Origin: Fibrobacter sp. UWB16
Lineage (GTDB): Bacteria > Fibrobacterota > Fibrobacteria > Fibrobacterales > Fibrobacteraceae
Length of the DNA stretch: 64,000 nucleotides
Reading direction: 5' to 3'
Assembly (NCBI RefSeq): GCF_900215325.1
Contig: NZ_OCMS01000005.1
Location: forward strand, 1-64,000
Below are positions 48,055-55,988 of this stretch, piece after piece. A model generated the notes under the pieces. The model searched no databases and was not told the origin of the DNA. It saw only the letters and a list, made by a program, of their open reading frames with translations. The stretch's first letter is position 1. The number at the start of each line of letters is the position of its first letter. A program made the position numbers and the translations under genes.

Positions 48055-48086
48055 GTGCCCCGCCCGAAAAGGCGGGGTACTTTTTG
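48055..48086 (+). terminator. Terminator after the duplicated rplT tail
   Basis: GTGCCCCGCC-CGAAAA-GGCGGGGTAC followed by TTTTTGCTTTT. Confidence 0.85.
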
Positions 48087-48287
48087 CTTTTGATTGTATA
48101 CAAATTATAGTGCTATTGGTTCGCTGTATTGGCTTTGGAGCTTATAAAATCGGTTTTTTGTCCGATTTATATGCATGAGTCTGAAATTTGAACGCTTTTT
48201 ATGCTAAAAAGAGGAGATGCCCGCACAGTGGCGGGCATGACAAACGGTTCAGGCGGACATGACAGGTTCCGGTGGACGTGTCATGTG
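48087..48287. other. Gap with a family A palindrome
   Basis: No gene. A family A type palindrome (GGAGATGCCCGC-CACAGT-GGCGGGCATGACA) lies at 48211-48243, followed by two shorter degenerate GACA-containing copies before the peptidase stop. Confidence 0.6.
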
Positions 48288-49559
48288 CTAGAACAAATCT
48301 ACGTCGAGGACGGTCTTCTTTTTGCTCTTGGGTTCGACGACGGCGATGGAATATTTTGCCGTGCTGAGCAAGCGATTGACTGTTGCGAGGACTTCGTCTT
48401 CGGTGATGGCGCGGATTTTCTTCTCGACATCTTCCATCGTGTGGAATTCGCCGAGGTGGAGCGTCTGTTCCGCCATGCGCAACACGCGCTTCTCGGGACT
48501 GTCGGCGCCGAGGTGGAGCCCGCCGAGGATGTTCGTCTTGGTGCGTTCGAACTCATCCTTGATGAACCCGTGATGCAGGAATTTTCTGACTTCGGCAATG
48601 GAAAGCGCGAGAGCTGTCTTGAGCTGGTGCGGCTCGGTGGCCAGGGCAACGCCCCAGTCCACGCAGTCCTTGTAAAGGTCTGCGGTGGAATACACGGAGT
48701 AGGCAAGGCCTTTGTCTTCGCGGATTTTTTGGAACAAACGCGAGGCCATGCCTGCTCCCATCGCCACATTGAAAAGCGAGAATGCACAACGGTCGCGGTC
48801 GCTCATCAGTGATCGGTCGAAACTCAAACCCCAGAAAAGGTTCGATTGAGTGATGTCGCTTTTCTGTACAATCTTGATACCTTGATTCGGCGTATAGATG
48901 TCTTCGGGTGTGATTCCGTTAATCTTTTTTTGTTCAAATTTTTTAGCACAAAGTTCTACGAGTTCTTCGTGCTTGACTTTACCTGAGGCGCAAACGTAGA
49001 GCGGAATTTCGTCGGTGACTTGATGTCCGTACTTGAGCATTTGCTTGCGCGTGAGAGCTTGAACTTGCTTCACGTTCCCGGTGATGGAATGCGCAATACC
49101 GCAGCCCTTGAAATGGATGGCGTTGAAAATGTCACCTACGAGTTCTTCGGGAATGTCGTCGTAGCTGTGGACTTCCTCGATAATGACGTGGCGCTCCTTT
49201 TCCATTTCTTTCTTGTCGAAGCGCGGGTGCATGAGCATGTCCGAAATCACGTCAATGGCAAGCGGCATGTCGCTGCTTTCGACTTGTGCGTAAAAGCCCG
49301 ATTCCTGGCGGGTCGTGTACGCTTCGAGATTCCCGCCGCGGTCTTCGATGGCGTGCGCAATTTCGAGTGCGGTGCGGTTCTCGGTTCCCTTGAAAACGAG
49401 GTGCTCGTAAAAATGGCTGAGCCCGAATTCATCGTGTGCTTCGTGGCGGCTCCCGCGCGGGACCCAAACACCGACGGCTGCCGAATAGGCGTGCGGCATG
49501 TAATCCGTTAGAATGGTAATTCCGTTTTCGAGGACAGTCTGTTTGATATTTTGTTTCAT
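48288..49559 (-). CDS. M16 family zinc metallopeptidase
   Basis: The 423-residue protein has the inverted zinc motif HFYEH at 49-53 (HxxEH), with the third ligand in EKERHVIIEEV about 75 residues later, and the C-terminal R-Y-pair region MASRLFQKIREDKGLAYSVYS. This matches the processing-peptidase-like single-domain M16B group, such as PqqL/YmxG-type enzymes. No signal peptide is seen, so it is probably cytoplasmic. It starts with ATG 49559 close to an AT-rich promoter gap shared with divergent maeB. Confidence 0.9.
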   Translation of the reverse strand: MKQNIKQTVLENGITILTDYMPHAYSAAVGVWVPRGSRHEAHDEFGLSHFYEHLVFKGTENRTALEIAHAIEDRGGNLEAYTTRQESGFYAQVESSDMPLAIDVISDMLMHPRFDKKEMEKERHVIIEEVHSYDDIPEELVGDIFNAIHFKGCGIAHSITGNVKQVQALTRKQMLKYGHQVTDEIPLYVCASGKVKHEELVELCAKKFEQKKINGITPEDIYTPNQGIKIVQKSDITQSNLFWGLSFDRSLMSDRDRCAFSLFNVAMGAGMASRLFQKIREDKGLAYSVYSTADLYKDCVDWGVALATEPHQLKTALALSIAEVRKFLHHGFIKDEFERTKTNILGGLHLGADSPEKRVLRMAEQTLHLGEFHTMEDVEKKIRAITEDEVLATVNRLLSTAKYSIAVVEPKSKKKTVLDVDLF

Positions 49560-49728
49560 TTTTTGTAATACGCGCGTCGTATGGGAGCTAAAAGTTTTAT
49601 TTGCGGCTTAACTATAGCAATTTTGGGTAAAAATGTAACAAAAAACACATTTTTGGCACCCTTTTATTGTTGTGTAAATTTTTCTAAATTTTGCGCGAAA
49701 ATAATGTTATGACTCACAGGAGAACGAA

Positions 49729-52050
49729 ATGGGAAAAGACTTAAAGGAAATGGCTCTCCAATACCATTCCATGGGCAAGCCGGGCAAGATCGAAATCGTG
49801 CCCACCAAGCCGCACAGCACGCAGACGGACTTGGGCCTTGCATACACGCCGGGCGTGGCTTCACCGTGTCTTGAAATCGAAAAAGACCAGAACCTCGCTT
49901 ACGAATACACGGGCAAGGGCAACCTCGTCGCTGTGATTAGTAACGGTACGGCTGTGCTTGGTCTCGGCGATATTGGCGCACTTGCTGGTAAGCCGGTGAT
50001 GGAAGGCAAGGCTTTGCTTTTCAAGATTTATGCGGGCATTGACGTGTTCGACATCGAAATCAACGAAAAGGATCCGAAGAAGTTTATCGAAATTGTGAAG
50101 GGCATTGCCCCGACGTTCGGCGGTATCAACCTCGAAGACATCAAGGCTCCGGAATGCTTCGAAATCGAAGACACGCTTAAGGCTGAACTCGATATTCCGG
50201 TGATGCACGATGACCAGCACGGTACGGCTATTATTTCTTCCGCTGGCCTCTTGAACGCTATCGAAGTTGCAGGCAAGAGCATTCGCAACGTGAAGATGGT
50301 TGTGAACGGCGCTGGCGCTGCCGCTTGCGCTTGCACACGCCTCTACTTGTCTCTCGGTCTCAAGAAAGAAAATCTTGTGATGTGCGATAGCAAGGGCGTT
50401 ATCCGCAAGGACCGCAAGGGCCTCACCGAAGCAAAGGCTTTCTTTGCAACGGAACGCACCGACATCGAAACGCTCGAAGATGCCATGAAGGGTGCAGACG
50501 TGTTCGTCGGCCTCTCCAAGGGTAACATCCTCACTCGCGAAATGGTGCGTAGCATGGCTGACCAGCCGATTGTCTTTGCTCTTGCAAACCCGACTCCGGA
50601 AATCAGCTACGAAGAAGCTATGGCAAGCCGTGGCGACCTCATCTTTGCAACGGGCCGTAGCGACTATCCGAACCAGGTGAACAACGTTATCGGTTTCCCG
50701 TACATCTTCCGTGGCGCTCTCGACGTGCGTGCAACGACGATTAACGAACACATGAAGCACGCTGCTGTCCGCGCGATCGCCGCTCTCGCTCACAAGCCGG
50801 TTCCGGATGTGGTGAACATTGCATACAACTCACAGCGCTTCACGTTTGGCAAGGAATACTTGATTCCGAAGCCGCTCGATCCGCGCCTCCTCACGGAAGT
50901 TTCCATTGCAGTTGCCAAGGCTGCTATTGAAAGTGGCGTGGCCCGCAAGCCGATTACCGATTGGGACGCTTACTACGATCGCCTCCGCGACATGATGGGT
51001 TATGACAACAAGCTCATCCGTCAGTTCAGCGATACCGCCCGCAGCAACCCGAAGCGCGTCGTGTTTGCCGAAAGCAACCTCAACATGCTCAAGGCTGCTG
51101 TCCAGGCTCAGGCAGAAGGCATTGCACACCCGATTATGCTTGGCAACCCGGAACGCATCCAGATGATCGCCCAGCGCGAACAGCTCGACCTCACGGGCAT
51201 CAAGATTGTGAATCCGCGTTCTCCGGAAGAATTCGAACGCCGCCGCAATTACGCTGCAATTTATGCTGAAGAAAACGGCCGCAATGGCGTGACCTTCGAA
51301 GAAGCCCGCGACGACATGTTCGAACCGAACCACTTCGGTATGATGATGGTGAAGGTCGGCGATGCCGATGCGCTCATTTCCGGTGGCTATTCCAAGTACT
51401 CTGAAACGATTGAACTTGCTAAGGAAATTATCGGTATTCGTCCGGAATACAAGCACTTCGGTGCTATGCATATCCTCAGCACTAAGAAGGGTACGTTCTT
51501 CCTCGCCGATACGCTCGTGAACCGCGACCCGGATGCAGAAACGCTCGTCGATATCGTGAAGCTCACGCACGACGCTGTCCGCTTCTTTGCTCACGAACCG
51601 GTGATGGCTATGCTCAGCTACGCAAATTTCGGTTCTGATAAGGAAGCTGCTCGTGGCACCGTGAACAAGGTCCGCGAAGCCGTGAAGACGATTCACGAAC
51701 AGTATCCAGATTACGTTCTCGATGGCGAAATGCAGGTGAACGTGGCTCTTGACAAGGATCTTCGCGATACGAAGTACCCATTCAACAAGATCAAGGGCCA
51801 GACCGTGAACACGCTCATCTTCCCGTGCCTTTCTTCTGCAAATACCACTTGCAAGATGCTCTTGGAAATGGGCGTTGGCGAATCCATCGGTCCTGTTCAG
51901 ATGGGCTTGAACAAGCCGGTTCACTTCACCGACTCCGACGCTTCTGTCCACGATATCTTCAACTTGACCGTTGCCGCCGTCATCGACGCCATCGTTCAGG
52001 AAAAGAAGGACGAAGAAAAGAACAAGAAGAAGTTCGACAAGATCTGGTAA
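49729..52050 (+). CDS. maeB: NADP-dependent malic enzyme with phosphotransacetylase-like C-domain
   Basis: The 773-residue protein combines the malic enzyme core (1-420) and a phosphate acetyltransferase-like C-domain (430-760). The malic enzyme part shows [38 protein letters not shown] and the NADP loop [11 protein letters not shown]; the C-domain begins RVVFAESNL and has [13 protein letters not shown]. It converts malate to pyruvate and CO2, giving NADPH. The C-domain in this family is regulatory and binds acetyl-CoA. CAGGAGAACGAA precedes the ATG. A dispersed repeat B copy (52063-52091) and a terminator follow. Confidence 0.94.
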   Translation: MGKDLKEMALQYHSMGKPGKIEIVPTKPHSTQTDLGLAYTPGVASPCLEIEKDQNLAYEYTGKGNLVAVISNGTAVLGLGDIGALAGKPVMEGKALLFKIYAGIDVFDIEINEKDPKKFIEIVKGIAPTFGGINLEDIKAPECFEIEDTLKAELDIPVMHDDQHGTAIISSAGLLNAIEVAGKSIRNVKMVVNGAGAAACACTRLYLSLGLKKENLVMCDSKGVIRKDRKGLTEAKAFFATERTDIETLEDAMKGADVFVGLSKGNILTREMVRSMADQPIVFALANPTPEISYEEAMASRGDLIFATGRSDYPNQVNNVIGFPYIFRGALDVRATTINEHMKHAAVRAIAALAHKPVPDVVNIAYNSQRFTFGKEYLIPKPLDPRLLTEVSIAVAKAAIESGVARKPITDWDAYYDRLRDMMGYDNKLIRQFSDTARSNPKRVVFAESNLNMLKAAVQAQAEGIAHPIMLGNPERIQMIAQREQLDLTGIKIVNPRSPEEFERRRNYAAIYAEENGRNGVTFEEARDDMFEPNHFGMMMVKVGDADALISGGYSKYSETIELAKEIIGIRPEYKHFGAMHILSTKKGTFFLADTLVNRDPDAETLVDIVKLTHDAVRFFAHEPVMAMLSYANFGSDKEAARGTVNKVREAVKTIHEQYPDYVLDGEMQVNVALDKDLRDTKYPFNKIKGQTVNTLIFPCLSSANTTCKMLLEMGVGESIGPVQMGLNKPVHFTDSDASVHDIFNLTVAAVIDAIVQEKKDEEKNKKKFDKIW

Positions 52051-52062
52051 GCGTCGACTTTG

Positions 52063-52091
52063 TGTCATCCTGAGCGTAGTCGAAGGATCTA
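52063..52091. repeat. Dispersed repeat family B
   Basis: GTCATCCTGAGCGTAGTCGAAGGATCTAG type copy, just after maeB. Confidence 0.75.
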
Positions 52092-52101
52092 GATGCTAAA
52101 G

Positions 52102-52130
52102 AGGACTCGGTTAAGCCGGGTCCTTTTTGC
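52102..52130 (+). terminator. Terminator of maeB
   Basis: AGGACTCGG-TTAAG-CCGGGTCCT stem, then TTTTT. Confidence 0.88.
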
Positions 52131-52183
52131 TTGCTTGCTGGTTTTTGTATATATTAATTGTGTAGGATAAAAGGAGATTTTAT

Positions 52184-53221
52184 ATGAAGCGGAAGCTTTA
52201 TGGAGCCTGTGGAATTGCTGCTTTGGCATTTGCGGCTTGTTCTGAAGATAATGGCTCGAATGCGTTTAATGAACAGGGGCCAGTTGCAGATGCTTCGTCG
52301 AGTTCTGTCGTGGCGCCTTTAAGTTCTTTGGCGGAATCTTCTGGTTCCGTGGAGCAGTCCTCCAGTTCTCTGTTCGGACTTTCTTCTAGCGCTCCGGTCC
52401 CTGAATCGTCAAGTTCCGAAGCGGAATTGTCCTCGAGTTCGGCTGCGTTGTCAAGCTCTTCTGCAGAACTTTTGTCGAGCTCCTCTACTGTACTTTCGTC
52501 AAGTTCGAGTTCGTGTCGGCGGATGCAATGGAGTGGTTATGATAATGACTCGACTGTTGTGATGGAAGCCTGTGGGGATTCTGCGTGGCCCCAAGATGCT
52601 GTTGTAGATGGCGTGTGGCGTGTGGTGGAAACGGATTCTTCTTGTCCCTATTGTGGTGTTTATGACGAACGTGTTGGACAAGTTGTGAAAGGGAATTCGT
52701 CAATAGCTTGGAACGAAGGTGTTGGCGAAAACGGCGAAGTGCTGACTTCTACGGTGCTGCATTGCGGTGGAGTTTGTGGAACGGCTGTCTTGAAAAAAGG
52801 AACTTTGACATATAATCCGTTCGTATCAGTCGGCTTTACGCTTGCAAGGGACGGTTCCGGGAAGCCAGTTCCTGTCGATGTTTCGACATGGAATGGAATT
52901 TGCATTTCTTATTCTTCAGCTGCGGCTCCGTCGTTGGAATTGGATTTGGGTGATTCTCTAAATGCTGCGTTTGGCTATGCTCAGCCGACGGTGTCTTTGC
53001 CCAAGTCTTCCACTGGTACGAGAAGATGCCTTACATGGGATCAATTTAAATTTCCGTCTTGGTTCAAAGGCGAAGCGGAAGGCTGGCGTGAAAATACGGG
53101 TCTAGTGGCTTCTAAGCATCTTGTCGGGGTGCGGTTTAAATTACAAGCGTTAGAAGGCAATTATATTTTTCATATTGCATTTTTGGGGTCGAATGACCTA
53201 GGTGTCGAAAGATTCTACTGA
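52184..53221 (+). CDS. Ser-linker lipoprotein with one copy of a new ~200-residue domain
   Basis: The 345-residue protein starts after AAAAGGAG, has lipobox AFAAC (Cys19), then an extreme Ser linker to about 110 with blocks such as SSSSAALSSSSAELL. The C-terminal domain has the features C.G.CG.A.LKKG, PF..VGF..ARD..GKPVPVDVSTWNG.CI, LDLGDSL and FKFPSW, and matches both domains of the lipoprotein at 54238. It looks like a beta-sandwich, perhaps carbohydrate-binding. A TTCG-tetraloop terminator follows. Confidence 0.8.
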   Translation: MKRKLYGACGIAALAFAACSEDNGSNAFNEQGPVADASSSSVVAPLSSLAESSGSVEQSSSSLFGLSSSAPVPESSSSEAELSSSSAALSSSSAELLSSSSTVLSSSSSSCRRMQWSGYDNDSTVVMEACGDSAWPQDAVVDGVWRVVETDSSCPYCGVYDERVGQVVKGNSSIAWNEGVGENGEVLTSTVLHCGGVCGTAVLKKGTLTYNPFVSVGFTLARDGSGKPVPVDVSTWNGICISYSSAAAPSLELDLGDSLNAAFGYAQPTVSLPKSSTGTRRCLTWDQFKFPSWFKGEAEGWRENTGLVASKHLVGVRFKLQALEGNYIFHIAFLGSNDLGVERFY

Positions 53222-53240
53222 CATTGTGATGCGTTGATTG

Positions 53241-53268
53241 GGACCGCTTCGGCGGTCCTTTTTTTTTA
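53241..53268 (+). terminator. Terminator of the Ser-linker lipoprotein gene
   Basis: GGACCGC-TTCG-GCGGTCC stem with a stable TTCG loop, then ten T. Confidence 0.92.
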
Positions 53269-53366
53269 TACAGTACGGCGTGTACTATATAGATATAAAT
53301 TTTATTTTTATAGTAAATAAAAATGTGAAATTTTGATAAAAATTGAAGAAAATGTACTATAAAATA

Positions 53367-53395
53367 TTGACTTTTTAAAATTAGTGACGTATATT
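53367..53395 (+). promoter_or_regulatory. Promoter of TIGR02147 copy 2, probably leaderless
   Basis: TTGACT (53367-53372), 17-base spacer, TATATT (53390-53395), seven bases to ATG 53403. No ribosome site is present before the ATG. Two GTACTATA motifs upstream (53283 and 53354) could be operator half-sites. Confidence 0.8.
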
Positions 53396-53402
53396 TGTTT
53401 GT

Positions 53403-54245
53403 ATGAAACCAATAATTGAATATCAAGATTATCACGCTTATCTGAGCGACTACTACGAAGAACGCAAGCGCACTTCGGCATTCTCTTGGCGCGAGTTTGC
53501 GAAGATTGCGGGCTTTGTTTCGCCGTCGTACCTCAAGGATGTTTGCTGTGGAAAGACGATCCTCAGCAAAGTGACTATGGGGCGCGTGGCTGCCGCCGTT
53601 GGGCTTGCCGGTTATGAAGTGACCTACTTCGAGGCGATGGTCCAATTTGGCAATGCCAAGACGGACGATGCGAAGAAAAAGTTCTTAGAACAAATGCACT
53701 CGATCGCCCTTGATCATAAGGTGCGCATTGTCGATAAGGATGCTTTCGAGTATTACGACAGCTGGAAAAATTCTGTTGTGCGAGAACTTGCTCCGATAAT
53801 GCCCGGTGCGATGCCTGGTGAAATCGCCAAGATGTGCACGCAAGAAATCTCTGCGCTTGAAGTCCGTAAGTCGCTTGCCTTTTTGGAACGCGCCGGGTTC
53901 CTCAAGCAAATTGGCGAAAACATTTATGTGCAGACGGAAAAGTCTGTAGAAGGCTCTAGGGAAGGGCTTCCGCTTGCGCTCCGTTCGATGCACCGTGAAA
54001 TGGGTCATTTGGCGATTGATTCGCTGGATCGCTTTGCGTCAAACGAACGCAACATTACGGGCGTCACGATGGGCATTGACAAAGATGCTTACGAACGCAT
54101 TGTTCGTGAATTGGACGAATGCCGAAAAAAGATTACCGCGATTGCGGAAGAGTGCAGCAATATCAAACAAGTTTACAGATTGAATTTACAATTGTTCCCT
54201 CTTTCTAAAGAGGTTAGCAAAAATGAGGAGGCTAAAGATGAATAG
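53403..54245 (+). CDS. TIGR02147/DUF4423 family protein, copy 2
   Basis: The 280-residue protein is clearly homologous to the product at 35968-36798: MKPIIEYQDYHAYLSDYYEERK, SWREFAKIAGFVSPSYLKDV (helix-turn-helix-like), NSVVRELAPIMPG, VRKSLAFLERAGFLKQ and the shared end VYRLNLQLFPLSKE. It is probably a DNA-binding regulator. The transcript is predicted to start at the ATG itself. The stop overlaps the following lipoprotein start by eight bases, as in copy 1, so co-production of regulator and lipoprotein is built in. Confidence 0.82.
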   Translation: MKPIIEYQDYHAYLSDYYEERKRTSAFSWREFAKIAGFVSPSYLKDVCCGKTILSKVTMGRVAAAVGLAGYEVTYFEAMVQFGNAKTDDAKKKFLEQMHSIALDHKVRIVDKDAFEYYDSWKNSVVRELAPIMPGAMPGEIAKMCTQEISALEVRKSLAFLERAGFLKQIGENIYVQTEKSVEGSREGLPLALRSMHREMGHLAIDSLDRFASNERNITGVTMGIDKDAYERIVRELDECRKKITAIAEECSNIKQVYRLNLQLFPLSKEVSKNEEAKDE

Positions 54246-55866
54246 CAAATTTTATGCAGCGTGTGGTGCAATGGCGTTTGGCCTTGCTGCGTGCTCCGGA
54301 GAAAACGGAGACATCACGGGAACGTCGACGGAACCGAATCCGATTGCTCTGATTTCGTCTAGTTCGGTGGGCAATCTTTCGTCTAGCTCTTTTGGTAGTC
54401 GCACTGTTGACTTGTGGGATCCTCTTGCGGGCGATTACCATTTGAACACGGTTCTTTATGCGGCTCGCTTGTCTGCGAATGAACAGGCGGATGGCCATTG
54501 GTTCTGGGAAGCTCGCGGAGCGGACGAAAACGAAGGCGGACAGTCTTCTATTGTATGGCCTGTGGCGTTGGGAAGTGATGCGGACTCCCTGTCTACGGTT
54601 ATTGACTCGTGCCAAGGCATTTGCGGTATCGCCGATTTGAAAAAGGGATCGATGACTATGCAGCCCTTTGCCGCCGTTGGCTTTGTGATGGCTAGGGATG
54701 CTGCTGGTAACCCGACTCCGGTTGATGTCTCTGATTGGAACGGCGTTTGCATCTCGTATACGTCTGATTCGGATGCCTCGCTTGTGCTTGATCTAGGGGA
54801 CTCGCTTGGAGCGTTATTCTACGATGGCTTTGCCTTCCCGGCTGCGTCGTTGCCGAAAGCGGTTAATCCGGTTACTAAATGCTTTAACTGGAGCTATTTC
54901 AAAATACCTTCCTGGAAAAAGGAAAATCCTGATGGCTGGGGACAAAATACTGGCTTGAGGGCCGCTAAGCAATTGGTCGGGCTGATGTTCAGGATCCAAA
55001 ATGAACCTGGGCAATATAAGTTCGATATCAAGTATTTTGGAACGAAGGCGGACGGTGTGCCGGAAGTAGAAGACCCGGAATCTGCAGGTGGTGCTGGAGT
55101 GGTCGATTCGTCAGGTGAGTTTGTACTGTACGGCTATGACGGAGTTTTGTGGACTCCAACTAAAAATCCGGACCGAGTTAAAACATCATATTATGCTGAA
55201 AACGTTTGGCCGAAAAATGCCGTGGAAGATGGCCGTTGGTATTGGTCTACGGACGAAGATGTAGGCGGGATGTCGTCTGTAAAATGGCCGGTGGCGCTAG
55301 GTGCGGAAAATTCGTTGACTCCGGTTGTCGAATTGTGCAAGGGCGTCTGTGGCGTCGCATCTCTGAAGAAGGACTCTAGCCAGACGGATCCGTATGTGTC
55401 GCTCGGCTTTGGAATTGCTAAGGATGCTTCTGGAGAACCGTTGCCTGTTGATATATCGAATTGGAATGCGGTCTGTTTTGAATATTATTCAGAAATACCC
55501 ATAAGGGTTGAACTGGTTGTGAGCGATACGTCGGATGGCTTGCCGTGGGCGAAATTGCCTAGCTCTCGAATGGCTGTAAAACGATGCTTAGATTGGGGCC
55601 ATTTCAGGTTGCCTAAGGACAGTATTGCTCCTTATGAAGGTGAAATAAATGACATGAGTGACGTGACCAAGATGATGATGCATGGAAGTTACGAAGCGTC
55701 TCGTATTGAAGAAAAAGTGGAAAATGCTGCTAAGCAAACGATTTCTGTAAGGCTGAAGATTCAAGATGAAGTGGACGGTGATTATAGGTTTGGCGTTGGC
55801 GCCATCAACATGATGTTTATTGATGAAAATGGTGCGCTCATACGCGATTGGCAAACTGAATGGTAA
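54238..55866 (+). CDS. Lipoprotein with two copies of the new ~200-residue domain, TIGR02147-coupled
   Basis: The start ATG 54238 sits eight bases inside the end of the regulator gene, with AGGAGG just upstream. The 542-residue product has lipobox GLAAC (Cys18) and a short Ser linker, then domain copy A (about 60-270) and copy B (about 300-530). Both have the pattern C.G.CG.A.LKK, VGF..A.DA.G.P.PVD.S.WN..C and W..F..P; copy B has drifted after the first half and carries an insert. A single copy of the same domain is found in the lipoprotein at 52184. A role at the cell surface is inferred from the lipid anchor and linker. Confidence 0.8.
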   Translation: MNSKFYAACGAMAFGLAACSGENGDITGTSTEPNPIALISSSSVGNLSSSSFGSRTVDLWDPLAGDYHLNTVLYAARLSANEQADGHWFWEARGADENEGGQSSIVWPVALGSDADSLSTVIDSCQGICGIADLKKGSMTMQPFAAVGFVMARDAAGNPTPVDVSDWNGVCISYTSDSDASLVLDLGDSLGALFYDGFAFPAASLPKAVNPVTKCFNWSYFKIPSWKKENPDGWGQNTGLRAAKQLVGLMFRIQNEPGQYKFDIKYFGTKADGVPEVEDPESAGGAGVVDSSGEFVLYGYDGVLWTPTKNPDRVKTSYYAENVWPKNAVEDGRWYWSTDEDVGGMSSVKWPVALGAENSLTPVVELCKGVCGVASLKKDSSQTDPYVSLGFGIAKDASGEPLPVDISNWNAVCFEYYSEIPIRVELVVSDTSDGLPWAKLPSSRMAVKRCLDWGHFRLPKDSIAPYEGEINDMSDVTKMMMHGSYEASRIEEKVENAAKQTISVRLKIQDEVDGDYRFGVGAINMMFIDENGALIRDWQTEW

Positions 55867-55883
55867 TTTGTTAGGAGGAAAAA

Positions 55884-55914
55884 GAAAAAGGGCTCGGCGA
55901 TTGCCGGGCCCTTT
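55884..55914. terminator. Bidirectional terminator between the lipoprotein and GH5 genes
   Basis: GGGCTCGGC-GATT-GCCGGGCCC. On the minus strand it is followed by TTTTTCTTTTT and so suits the cellulase gene; on the plus strand by a short T tract. Confidence 0.75.
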
Positions 55915-55988
55915 CCCCTAAACAACAGGAGATAGGTCTCTCTGTTATTCCCTTGCAGTAAACACTCCAACATGCAAGGGGTTTTAAG

